A stretch of DNA of 64,000 nucleotides from Quercus robur (Eukaryota > Streptophyta > Magnoliopsida > Fagales > Fagaceae): the NCBI RefSeq assembly GCF_932294415.1, contig NC_065535.1, forward strand, positions 9,295,282 through 9,359,281, read 5' to 3'. Both the position numbers and the translations under genes were made by a program. This document shows, piece by piece, positions 1 to 10,065 of the stretch. Numbering within the stretch: position 1 is the stretch's first letter; the number at the start of each line of letters is the position of its first letter. Below the pieces are notes generated by a model. The model ran no database searches and had not been told where the DNA came from. It saw only the letters and a list, made by a program, of their open reading frames with translations.

Positions 1-24
1 AATAAGATTTAAGACATTAGATGA

Positions 25-230
25 GTTTGGGATGAGCTTATTTGCTTCAATTCATTTAGTTTTTAGCTTCTTTTTGATGCTATTCATGGGTCACATTGTA
101 ATTTTTTGTACTATTCATAGGTCTTATTGTACTATTAAGCTAACTTTTAACTTTTTTTTTTTTTTTTTTTTTTACACTTTCAGCAAAAAATTTTCAATTT
201 CAACCAAATAAGTTGTTCCCAAATAGACCT
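25..230. mobile_element. MITE-like remnant with imperfect terminal inverted repeats
   Basis: The left edge (GTTTGGGATGAGCTTATTTG) resembles the reverse complement of the right edge (ATTTGGGAACAACTTATTTG), about 200 bp apart, around an AT-rich body with a long T run at 150-172. This is the look of a short non-autonomous DNA transposon. No clear target duplication was found and the window edge is close, so the left end is uncertain. Confidence 0.4.
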
Positions 231-338
231 TAAGAGGGTGTCTTATTCTGAGATCTTAAAACATGCATATAATAAAGTGCTTTAAAAAACTTTTCGAACA
301 TGCATATGGTTAAAATGCATAATAACACACAAGTTCTT

Positions 339-1056
339 TTTTTTTTTCTTTTTTTTGGAGAAAACGATCATGAACTTTTCATTAAAAAGGCATTAAGCCT
401 CTGTCAAAAAATACAAATTGCAGAGCATTACTATGAATATCCTCCATCCACACTTGTGGTTCATACAAGTTTTTTGCTAATTTTGCAAGCTTATCAGCTA
501 CTTTGTTACCCTTGCGCCTTGTGTGTGAGTAAGATGCTTGTCTCAACTTGGCTAAAAGTGTCCGTGCTTCCTCTATTATGTGCCCAAAAGCTGTCAAACA
601 GGGCTAGTCTGCTTTGAGGTGGTTGATAATAACCTTCGAATCACCTTCCAACACCACGTCTTGGAGTCCTAATTCAAGTGCGAATAAGATGGCCCTTCTG
701 CATGCCAGAGCTTCCAAGTCAGCAACCGTTGGTGGTAGTCTAATGCGTTCTAAAAGGGAGGCGATAACCATGCTGTCTGAATCACGAGCAACCACACCCA
801 AACCCGCCGAGTCCATATCTATGAAAGTTGCTCCATCAAAATTTACTTTGTAGCCTGAATGTGGGGGAGGCCGCCATTGGGTTGAGTGAGAAACCACGTC
901 CTGTTGTGTTGGATAATCTTGCACCGAGTGATACTCTTGCAACCGTTCCACACCATCACTGAAAATTTTGTCTGTTGGCAAGGAAGTGGACCCGACCCTT
1001 TTTGCATTCCTATTGAACCATAGACTCCATCCCATGTAAGCAAACAGTTCAACCAT
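339..1056 (-). mobile_element. LINE 3' fragment encoding an RNase H-like domain
   Basis: On the minus strand this reads as the C-terminal part of a plant LINE ORF2: a linker with LWFNRN, then an RNase H-like fold (VNFDGA, AGLGVVARDS, ADLEALACRRA, VVLEGDSK, and after the break GNKVADKLAKLA). One in-frame TAG near 603 splits it into pieces at 604-1056 and 382-597. A run of A on the minus strand at 339-356 could be the LINE tail. The domain order (D, E, D, then N-x-VAD) matches the plant LINE RNase H family. It lacks endonuclease and reverse transcriptase, so it is a dead 5'-truncated copy. A stand-alone RNase H-like host gene is less likely because of the stop. Confidence 0.7.
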
Positions 1057-1679
1057 GTGTTGGGTTTTTTGTGCAAGGATTCCTTGAAATAAATCTCGGA
1101 AACTTACAAACCTTTCTGATAGGAAATTTCTGCAACATTCAAGTTCCTACCAGATATGCTTCACTATTTGGTAGCCCCACAAAGCGTGTATACTATCTAA
1201 ATGCGAAACTCGCAACACAAAATGCATTAACCATTGCACACCAAGCCCCGGCTACATTATTTTGAAGGTTTAATGCTTGATATGGGTGTACAGTGTAGTT
1301 TATTTCACGGTGACATAAGGAGAAGCTTCAAATTTCATAAGTAAATTGTTCATATTTATATATTACGTGTTATTTTAAAAACACACAAATGAATGATTTT
1401 ATGGATTAAATAATAAATAATATTCATGATGATATTAATTTTGTCATGCATTTATGTATACTACAAGAAATGAATAATATCAACTGAAAAATGATTTTAT
1501 ATTATTGTTACACATGTAATGACATTCACATGGAACTATGAAAGTGAATTCTCCATCTGAATGTTGCTACATTACACACGTAACGGTGACACCAAATATC
1601 AAGCATCATGTACCATGGTGGTATACTTGTATCATTGTTGACTATATATTTTTATTAATAATAATAATTTTATTATTAA
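1057..1679. other. AT-rich intergenic DNA
   Basis: No coding exon or RNA gene was recognised. The stretch is AT-rich and has a short ATAATAATAATTTTATTATTAAT segment next to the Helitron 5' end at 1680. Confidence 0.5.
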
Positions 1680-1710
<31 letters not shown>

Positions 1711-2924
1711 CCGAAGCCTTTGTTGGCACCACAATTTTCCACGTCAGCACAATATTTAAAAAATAAAAAATAAATAAAAATTATAACTCCTCAAAACCCT
1801 AGCAATCTTACTCCTCTCTCAAGTTAAGAAATATAAAGTCACGGTTTCTGCAAACTCTCTCTCTCTCCAAACGTAGGAAGCCCTAAAGCATTCAAGATCT
1901 ACAAAACCCTAGCAACCTTACCCCTCTCTCAAGTTAAGAAATATAAAGTCACGGTTTCTGCAAACTCTCTCTCTCCAGACGTAGGAAGCCCTAAAGCATT
2001 CAAGATCTGCAATACACGGTATAGATTTTAGTTTATAAAGTTCAGTTTTTGTAAGGTTAGTTTTGTTTATATATTAATTAATATATAGTACTTTGTTCAC
2101 CAATGAATACTCATCTATATATATATAAAACCGAAGCCTTTGCTGGCACCATAATTTTCCACTAAAATTCTAACTGCGCTAACATAAAATATTATTATTA
2201 GTATGAATTTTATGGAGTTGCGGTGTTCAAGAATTAAACCAAAATTCTTTTAAATTATCTATAATATTTTGTCCTCTGAAAATTTTATCTCTTTGATTTT
2301 ATTATATTGTGTTTCTTAAGTTATAAAGAGATTTTCTTTGGTTTCTGCAAACTCTCTCTCTCTCCAGATGTAGGAAGCCCTAAACGCACGGTATAGCATT
2401 CAAAATCTACAACTCACGGTATAGATTTTAGCTTATAAAGTTCAGCTTTTGTAAGGTTAGTTTGTTTATATATTTAGTCCTTACGTTTAGGTTTAGGTTT
2501 AGGTTTAGGTTTAGGTTTTAAGAGATTTATATATTACTACTATGTGGCTAAATTTCCCGTGACATCGGTTTTATGTTTTTAACCAAATACATCGGGAAAG
2601 CAAGAGAAGGCGCATAAATATTTAGTCCTTACGTTTAGGTTTAGGTTTAGGTTTAGGTTTTAAGAGATATATATATTACTACTATGTGGCTGAATTTTCC
2701 GTAACATCAGTTTTATGTTTTTTTTTTTTTTTAATTTGTTTTATGTAAGGTTAGTTTGTTTACATCAGTTCTTTATCTCAAAGATAAGACTTTTATTTCT
2801 ACCGCAAGAACTATTTAGGTATGTATCCCTTGCAAGCACACATGAACTTAAATTATCTTTTAATATATGCATGTTTTATTATTTTTTAATAGTTTTCCCG
2901 TGCATCGCACGAGTTAGCGACTAG
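1680..2924 (+). mobile_element. Non-autonomous Helitron, with a second internal 5' end
   Basis: The left end is A|TCTATATATATA followed by AAAACCGAAGCCTTTG. The right end is a GC-rich hairpin (CCGTGC ATC GCACGAG) at 2898-2913, then TTAGCGA and CTAG|T at 2921-2925. TC at the 5' end, a hairpin about 10 bases before CTRR, and insertion between A and T are the Helitron hallmarks. A near-copy of the 5' end (A|TCTATATATATATAAAACCGAAG) recurs at 2114, so a shorter element 2114-2924 is nested in, or was fused to, an older one. The body has a 109-bp tandem duplication (about 1793-2010) with AAACCCTAGC telo-box words, echoed again near 2345. No Rep/helicase ORF is present, so it depends on other copies for movement. 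Confidence 0.75.
2471..2705 (+). repeat. Duplicated block with TTTAGG hexamer runs
   Basis: Two copies of a block starting TATTTAGTCC lie 148 bp apart (2471 and 2619). Each holds about five tandem TTTAGG hexamers (2485-2518 and 2633-2660) followed by TTTTAAGAGAT and ACTACTATGTGGCT. The hexamer differs from the plant telomere heptamer TTTAGGG. Similar runs occur in 5' introns of plant translation genes, so a captured 5' leader is a possible source. Confidence 0.7.
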
Positions 2925-3254
2925 TTTTCTGAATAGTCATAAATTTAATTATACAAAACAAGCTGGGGCTTTCTTTGCATTAAAAGAAAGCCAATGCAAA
3001 GAAAGCCCATATTTTTAGTTTTTTTTTTATGAAATAAGACAAAGCCCATATAAGCAGCAGAGTGGGCTATATATTAACGTATAATACGAAAAATAATTGA
3101 GTAATGTAATGTAGCAAATTTCATTAGAATGAGAAGAGTGAAGCTCAATTGGACACAGCTCGGACTGAGCAACCTTTTTTTTTTTTTTTTTTTGAGAGGG
3201 AATTAGAAAGATATCGGACTGAGCAACCTAACCCAGTACGTACGCTACAAGAAA
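2925..3254. other. Intergenic, presumed dUTPase promoter region
   Basis: Contains a short inverted pair of CTTTCTTTGCAT words (about 2970-3010), a poly-T run at 3175-3193, and the likely 5' leader of the dUTPase gene. No TATA box stands out convincingly. Confidence 0.35.
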
Positions 3255-4140
3255 ATGGCGGGAATGCTTGGCGCCAAAACCCGCGAAACTCCATTTTTGG
3301 TGGCAATCCCTCTATTTAAACCCAACCCATATTCTGCTCGGTCCCTAAAACTCAGCTTTTGCAAATACCCATTTCTCAACCGTTCCTTCTCTACAGTCCT
3401 CACCATGGCTCAGCCAGATCTTCAAAATCACAGCCCCGAAATCAAAGAACCATCGCTGAAGATCCCAAAGCTTGGCCAAAACGGCGTCGCTGCTGAAATC
3501 TCGAAGGACCCCATTTCACTAGTCAGAGTGAAAAAGCTTTCTGAGAAAGCTGTTTTACCTTCCAGAGGCTCTCCTCTCTCTGCTGGCTACGATCTCTCCA
3601 GGTATATATATATATATATATATACACACACATATAATCCACAATATTTTCAAATTTTCTTCATCCAAATAAAGAAAAAAGAAAAAATTGTTTATGGGGG
3701 TTTTTATGATTTGTGCAGTGCAACGGAGACTAAAGTACCAGCAAGAGGAAAAGCACTGGTTCCAACCGATCTGAGCATTGCAATCCCTGAAGGAACTTAC
3801 GCTCGTGTTGGTAAATTCTCACTCTCCTGTGTCTTAAAGGTGTTATTGAGTGTTTTTTTGGAGTTTTAGTGAAATGGGTATTTGTGATTATGTAGCGCCA
3901 AGGTCTGGATTGGCGTGGAAGCACTCGATCGATGTGGGTGCAGGTGTGATCGATGCTGACTACAGGGGTCCAGTTGGGGTTATACTGTTTAACCATTCGG
4001 ATGTTGATTTTGAGGTGAAAGTGGGTGATAGGATTGCACAGTTGATTATTGAGAAGATCTTGACACCTGATGTGATCGAGGTTGAGGATTTGGACGCCAC
4101 GGTTAGAGGCGAGGGTGGGTTCGGGTCTACTGGCGTATGA
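3255..4140 (+). CDS. DUT: Deoxyuridine 5'-triphosphate nucleotidohydrolase (dUTPase)
   Basis: Hydrolyses dUTP to dUMP and pyrophosphate, keeping uracil out of DNA and feeding dTMP synthesis; the enzyme is a homotrimer. Exons are 3255-3601, 3719-3810 and 3896-4140, joined at GT..AG introns to give 227 aa. All five trimeric dUTPase motifs are present: AGYDLSS (spans intron 1), [19 protein letters not shown] with the catalytic Asp, RIAQLIIE, and the C-terminal [10 protein letters not shown] arm. Two starts are possible: Met1, giving a Ser/Arg/Lys-rich leader like an organelle transit peptide, or Met51 at 3405 in a better context (caccATGGC), giving a 177-aa form near the usual cytosolic plant size. 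A TA/CA microsatellite sits directly after the intron 1 donor. Its 3' half is duplicated downstream (9005-9757). Confidence 0.93.
3603..3634 (+). repeat. TA/CA microsatellite at dUTPase intron 1 donor
   Basis: About 11 TA units followed by CA units begin one base into intron 1. The reading frame carries on through it ([11 protein letters not shown]), which is an artefact of the repeat and not coding. Confidence 0.85.
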
Positions 4141-4442
4141 GCGAGCTGCTTTGCTATTAGCAACGGTGCCATTACTCCTGCTTTCGTTTTCTTAGGGATT
4201 AGATTTTGGATCAGTGACTTGTTTGATGTTGTGGTCTGTGAGTAATTATGTCGAACGGTTAGTGAGCAAGTTGTACTGATATTGCTTAATGATATTTTCA
4301 ATGGAATTTAAGAAGCCTTATTCTGTAAATTAGTGTGTTCATTAAGCTTTCTTGTGATGTATACACACAATTCGTGGTATGCTATTGAACAGCAGAGCAC
4401 AGATGAACATAATAAAGTTGAAACATGGGCCATGTGCCTACA
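4141..4442 (+). other. dUTPase 3' flank (presumed 3' UTR)
   Basis: The sequence after the stop matches the flank of the second dUTPase copy almost base for base up to CATGGGCCATGTGCCTACA at about 4440 (compare 9757). Beyond that point the first copy switches to PGI sequence. An AATAAA-like word (AATAAAG) occurs near 4410. Confidence 0.6.
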
Positions 4443-5706
4443 TAATACGGTTTCTCAGTTGTGGAGCAGTAAGTGACTTATAACTTCCTTTATTTTTGCA
4501 AGCATTTCATCTCTTTTGGGTTCTTGGGAACACTTCCGAATATCATGACACATATTTTTTGCAACACTGCAGTAGGCATTACTGATTAGGTAGTACTTTA
4601 TTATGTGTTCTTTTGTTTGAGGAAAATATATGCAGCTTCATGTTTTAGAACAAGAATGGAGTGTAAGAGAGTTCTTCTTTATCATGAATCGAAAACCTCA
4701 CAAGCTCTTGACAGAATATCAAGTAATACTTCTTAAAAAGTAGAATTTTAGTATTCCAATCATTCAAGTCTCAAGTAAATTATCTGCATTTATTTTAAAA
4801 TGTTGACATGATTTTGGTGTTTACTTGAATAAAGTGTTGTCTTATTAAAGGTTCTTAAAGGGAGCCTCAAGCATTGATCAACATTTCTATTCAGCACCAC
4901 ACGAGAAAAATACAGCGGTAAGTGGCCTAATGTCCCAGACTTTTAATCGATTTATAGTCAGGTGTCACCCACTGGGTATATCATAGGATGATAATGGCAA
5001 TTAAGAATCTGGCTAGGCTTCAGATTTCAGAATCAACCAGTGCTTTAATGTATCTCATCAAAGAGGAAAATCTCTTCCATTATAAGCATTGCACTCTTTT
5101 GGGTTAGGCTATTTGTCTGAATCCCTCAACTCCCGAGATGGATCCATTTAGGGGAATGGGGCTTACATTATCCTGATGATCTTCCAGAAGCTAAATTTAA
5201 CATTGCACTAGATAACTGATGACATGTTTTATAACATTGTGTTGGTGCTTCAGGTGCTTTTAGGTTCGTTGAGCATATGGAATGTTTCATTTTTTGGGTA
5301 TCCGGCAAGAGGAGGCACTTAGCGTCTGCTCAAGACTTTATTTTCAGCTGCCGCTTAAGCATATTCTTATGATGTCTGTTTACTACCTGTTCAATAACAC
5401 TGAGACTCTTGGTATTCCTCCAGGCCATATTACCTTATTCCCAAGCCCTGGAGAAGTTTGCCCCACGCATTCAACAGGCATGTATACCACAGCATTCTGT
5501 TTGTAAATTTTTTTTCAAGGATCTGCTTTTTGAATGTTTGCATACCTTCTTCATTTAATAAATTCAGGCTAGCATGGAAAGTAATGGCAAGGGTGTCTCA
5601 ATTGATGTGGTCCTACCTTTTGAGGCTGGTGAAATTGGCTTTGGTGAGCCAGGAACAAATGGTCTGCACAGCTTCTACCAACTAATTCACCAGGTGATCT
5701 AAGTGT

Positions 5707-5905
5707 GCATTTGCGTAGCGGCAGGCGTGCGCATTTTTTTCCTGGGTCTTATGCACTGTTCACAGACCAGCAAGTATGGGAAAACGCGGCAATAACTTTA
5801 AAATTGGGTCCCACAGGCATTATTTATAGTTTAAAAATTATTTTGCTATAATGTTTTTAGCAATAAATTTTCAGTTTTCAGCAATAAACGGTATCCAAAC
5901 AGATC
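5707..5905. mobile_element. hAT-like MITE in the PGI copy
   Basis: An 8-bp direct repeat CTAAGTGT flanks the 199-bp insert (5699-5706 and 5906-5913). The uninterrupted site is seen in the parent PGI intron near 45.38 kb. Ends are imperfect inverted repeats (ATTTGCGTAGCG against GTTTGGATACCG). An 8-bp duplication is the mark of the hAT superfamily. No coding capacity. Confidence 0.8.
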
Positions 5906-6533
5906 CTAAGTGTTCTTTTAAACAATGATCATAAAATTATGTTAATAATTGCATGAATGCTTATTAAAATTTCTATTATCATTTACAATAATTTCTTGAA
6001 TTTTTATATACTGTTTCTCTTATGATGTTATTTTAACTATATAGGGAATGTCATGGGGTCTAATAAATTGAAGTTCTGTTTTTGGGAGATTGTAAATCTT
6101 TTGGTGCTGCTCTGATTCATGCCTTGAGTATTTGAGTTTTACTACTTTATTTAATGAAATTATTTGTTCTAAAATAAATAATAATAATAATAATAAAAGG
6201 GCCGGTACTAAGTGGTAAAATTCAAAGTAACCATCTTTTAACATGTAGTCATGTGTGCAATTGTATGCCTAGTATGTATTTTCTGTCTGACTTTTAACCA
6301 ATAAATCATAATCAATAGAGCTCTAAATCCTGCCATAAGCATGGAAGTGCGCCACTCTTAGTTTTGATGGCACACTCAATTTCCAAGAGTAAATAAAAAC
6401 TTTTTATTTATTGGTCAAGAGTGAATCAAAACTTAGCACCAGTGGAAACATTAATTTCTCAGATGTGTATCCACTTATGCCGAATATGCTTAATGTGTTT
6501 TCAGTTTTCACATGCACAAGAGTGCATGCAGGT

Positions 6534-7263
6534 AGGGGGATGTGTTCTTTCATTGAGTTTTTGTATTCCTCTAACCCAAGGAGTGAGGGAGATGATACTT
6601 TGACTTGGAAGTTTACTAAGACGGGGGTGTTTAATGTTTGCTCTTACTATAAGTTGCTGCCTGGCCCTCTCACTGAGGTTTTTCCTTGGGAGTGTATTTG
6701 GTGTGCAAAGGTGCCTAAACGGGTATCTTTCTTTTTACGGACGGCAGCTAGGGATGGGATACTCACTATTGATAATTTAGTTAAAGAGAGGTCAATCCTT
6801 GGTTAATAGATGTTGTTTATGTTGTTGTGATGGGGAAATTGTGGATCATTTTCTACTCCATTGTAAGCTTTCTCATGCATTATGGAGTGCAATTTTTGAG
6901 GTATTCAGGATCCATTGGGTAATGCCAAAGTCAGTTTGCTCTCTCCTCTTTGCTTGGAGAAACTGGTTTGGAAAACATCTGTCAACCATATGGAATATGG
7001 TTGGACGGAACGTAATATACGCATCTTTGAAGACAATGAGAGACCCTTAGATCTTTTAAAAGCTCTTCTCTTTAGCACTTTGTTTCAGTGGGCGCATGTT
7101 TGGGGTTTTACGAATTGTATTTCCAGTTCAGCATTCGTACACTCAATTAGATTAAGTTTTTGATGTATTTTTTCCTTGATTAGAATGTTCACCATCGTGA
7201 ACTTGTTCAATTTTTGAATAAAAGTTTTATTACCTATCCAAAAAAAATAATAATATAAAATAA
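6534..7263 (+). mobile_element. 5'-truncated LINE (zf-RVT region and 3' end)
   Basis: Flanked by a 15-bp target duplication AGAGTGCATGCAGGT (6519-6533 and 7264-7278). The empty site with one copy of this word is in the parent PGI intron near 44.79 kb. The translated part is the zinc-binding reverse-transcriptase region of plant LINEs (LTWKFTKTGVFNV.SYYKLL, WCAKVPKRVSFFLRTAARDGILTIDNL, RCCLCCCDGEIVDHFLLHC), broken by a stop near 6805 (TAA after ILG). It ends with TTACCTATCC and an A-rich tail. Dead on arrival through 5' truncation. Confidence 0.88.
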
Positions 7264-7622
7264 AGAGTGCATGCAGGTGTTGATTCATTCCAGCATCCAG
7301 ATTTTAGGAGTTGTAGACTTGTAGTGTTTGCCAACCTGTATCTAATTGCCGTGGAATTCTTGTAGTAGTTTAATGTTTACTTGTCATGTATTGGCTATAA
7401 AGCCCTGCTTTATGCTTGCAAATCCAATAATGTCTTTTTTTTTCGGTGATGGAGATGATTGATCGTGACTTCCTGTTGATTCTTAAGTCATCTGTGGAAT
7501 GTACTAGATCTGATTGCAAACGCCAATATGCACAAATCAATTGATGAATTTGAATAGTGAACTTGTACAAAGACAATAAAGATAAATATGAACAAACTTG
7601 TGCAACTATAATTATTTGATAC

Positions 7623-8754
7623 TGTTGTAGTTTTTTGGGATAGGTAGATAATGGGGGAGGTAGTGTTTGAACCAAACATGGGACAAATGTCTTGTTTAGA
7701 AGGGTAGTGGGTTCACTGGCACAAAAGGTAGGTACAAAGGTCTTGTTTAGAAGGGTTAAATTTAAGCTCTCCAAAAATTGGATGAAATCATAATATCTCA
7801 GAAGTGATTGTCATTGCCACTCTGAGCATTTGCATCTCCTGCAGAAGTTTATAATTTCTGTTCAAATTTGCCACTGATGGGTCAGCAAGGCCAAAAAGGT
7901 CCCTTCAGTAAAAGTGAAGATAACTATACATTGTTTCAAAGAATGAAATAAATATGTAATGGATGGACATAACTATGGATTTTTTTTAAAGGTTTTTCAA
8001 TATCGTTTAATATTTTTATTAGTCCTTTTTAAGGATGTGACTACTATCTTGATCAACGTATCCCCACCTTTGTTTTCTTTTTTTGATAAGTAACTTTTAC
8101 ATTCAGATTGTAGTATAAAAATTGAACTTTTTCATATGAAAAGGAACATGTAGTGCTGGGCTTTGAGGGGTTCCTATAAGGGCTATTTTTCCATAGTCAA
8201 GCTTTTTTGGAGTGATAAAGTGCCTCAAAAGGTTGCATTCTTTACATCGACAGCTTTGGATAGAATTTTAAGTTTTTAACAGTAGATAATCTTTGGAAGC
8301 ATTATTTAGTGATCATTGACTGGTGTTGTATGTGCAAGAATAGCAGGGAATCAGTTGATCATCTTTTACTTCATTGCATGGTGGCACAAGATATTTGTTT
8401 CATCTTTACTTTATTTGAATTTTCTTGGATTATGCCAATGACAGTGGCTCAGGTGCTGCTGGTGCGAAGGGAGATTTCATTGTCACAGAAGCTCTAAAGT
8501 TTGGAATGCAGCATGACCGTGTCTTGTGGATGATTTGGGGTAAACAAAATGGTCGAACTTTTGATTACGTTGAACATCCAAACAACAAATCAAACAATGA
8601 TTATTAAGATGTTTGTATAATTGGATGATTGTTTTAGGAATATTCCTTGTTCTTTCTTAGAATTCCTAGATAGCCTAAACTTGACTCTGTAATTTTCTTA
8701 AGGTATCTTGTTCTGTTTCTTTTAATAAAATTATTTTGATATATATAAAAATGT
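7623..8754 (+). mobile_element. Composite insert in the PGI copy, including a second LINE fragment
   Basis: The parent intron runs straight through where this copy holds about 1.1 kb of extra DNA. The right part (about 8160-8750) is a LINE zf-RVT fragment (WCCMCKNSRESVDHLLLHC, IMPMTVAQVLLVRREISL) flanked by TGTAGTGCTGGG and TGTAGTGCCGGG as a probable target duplication. The left part (7623-8150) has GTCTTGTTTAGAAGGGT twice (7688 and 7740) and looks like a further small insertion, possibly SINE-like on the minus strand. Exact joints are less clear than for the 6534 LINE. Confidence 0.6.
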
Positions 8755-9004
8755 AGTGCCGGGTGGTAGTATTTTTACCATGGAATGTGTTTGTCATCTC
8801 TTGAGTTACACATAACTAACTTCAAATTATGATGTCTTATAATCTGTAAGTGTGTTAAATGATTTCCTGGAACTTTCAGGGACGTGTTATTCCTTGTGAT
8901 TTTATTGGTGTTGTGAAGAATCAGCAACCTGTTTACCTGAAAGGTATCTCACACAATCACATTTTTTTGGCTGATGGCTTGTTTGAAGGTTATCTGATTG
9001 TGGG

Positions 9005-9757
9005 TTAAATTGTTTATGGGTTTTTTTTATGATTTGTGCAGTGCAACGGAGACTAAAGTACCAGCGCACTGGTTCCAACCAATCTGAGCATTGCAATCCC
9101 TGAAGGAACTTATGCTCGTGTTGGTAATTTCTCTCTCTCCTTTGTCCTTTTTAAGTGTTAAAGATGTTATTTAGTGTTTTTTGGAGTTTTAGTGAAATGG
9201 GTATTTGTGATTATGTAGTGCCAAGGTCTGGGTTGGCGTGGAAGCTATCGATTGATGTGGGTGCGGGTGTGATCGATGCTGACTACAGGGGTCCAGTTGG
9301 GGTTACACTGTTTAACCATTCGGATGTTGATTTTGAGGTGAAAGTGGGTGATGGATTGCACAGTTGATTATTGAGAAGATCGTGACACCTGATGTGATCG
9401 AGGTTGAGGATTTGGACGCCATGGTTAGAGGCGAGGGTGGGTTCGGGTCTACTGGCGTACGAGCAAGCTGCTTTGCTATTAGCAACGGTGCCATTACTCC
9501 TGCCTTCGTTTTCTTAGGGATTAGATTTAGGATCAGTGACTTGTATATTGTGGTCAGTGAGTAATTATGTCGAATGTTTAGTGAGCAAGTTGTACTGATA
9601 TTGCCTTATGATATTTTCAATGGAATTTAAGAAGCTTTATTCTGTAAATTAGTGTGTTCATTAAGCTTTCTTGTGATATACATGCATTTCGTGGTATTGA
9701 ACAGCAGAGCACAGATGAACATAATAAAGTTGAAACATGGGCCAAGTGCCTACACAA
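9005..9757 (+). pseudogene. Second dUTPase copy, exons 2-3 and 3' flank only
   Basis: Starts in sequence equal to dUTPase intron 1 (ATTGTTTATGGG), then exon 2 (9042-9123), intron 2, exon 3 (9219 to about 9459) and the same 3' flank. There is no exon 1, so motif 1 and any start are missing. Exon 2 has lost about 10 bases (AAGAGGAAAA in the intact copy) and exon 3 has lost 2 bases at GTGATAGGATT, both shifting frame, and the stop codon TGA has become CGA. Remaining substitutions are few, so it is fairly young. It directly follows the PGI segment. Confidence 0.92.
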
Positions 9758-10065
9758 CTGCAGGTTAGGTTCAAACATGAGTTTGTACAGATTAGGTTTT
9801 TCACTCTTTCAAGTGAAACTGTGAGAGTTTATGATTATTTTCTGTCCTGAGTATCCTGAACCAAAATTATTGACCACAATTCAAAGTAGTCTTCAACTAT
9901 TAAAGCTCCCCAAAAGCTTGGCAATGCCATGCCAGTAGCCTAGTACTAGACTGCAATATAATTTACATGGATTTGAGGAAGTTGCTGTAATTTGAAAGAA
10001 ATCTTTAACATATATACACACACAAGCACACAATATGATACTAATCTTTAGACTGAGAGCGGAAA
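9758..10065. other. Intergenic spacer
   Basis: This is the sequence that presumably followed dUTPase before the duplication. No coding exon is recognised. A possible first exon of the FZR-like gene would be expected here or upstream but is not seen. Confidence 0.4.

Larger units (their letters stand above)
4443..8999 (+). pseudogene. Partial PGI gene copy (exons 12-17), inserted segment
   Basis: A plus-strand copy of part of the glucose-6-phosphate isomerase gene on the minus strand at 41.5-49.8 kb, introns included. It starts inside exon 12 (TACGGTTTCTCAGTTG at 4443) and carries exon 13 (4851-4917, [20 protein letters not shown]), exon 14 (5254-5310), exon 15 (5424-5477), exon 16 (5568-5693, three bases shorter than the parent) and exon 17 (8880-8943, [13 protein letters not shown]). 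It lacks the first eleven and last six exons, and the exon 14 donor reads GG where the parent has GT, so it cannot make enzyme. It ends in PGI intron 17 near 8999 and then joins dUTPase intron 1. Introns are swollen by a MITE and two LINE pieces absent from the parent gene. Confidence 0.9.

Noticed and set aside
2485-2660. Interstitial telomere
   Set aside because: The unit is TTTAGG, not TTTAGGG, the runs are only about 30 bp, and they lie within a Helitron.
3602-3869. Continuation of dUTPase exon 1 through intron 1 and exon 2
   Set aside because: The stretch is a TA/CA microsatellite; splicing at GT..AG restores all five dUTPase motifs.
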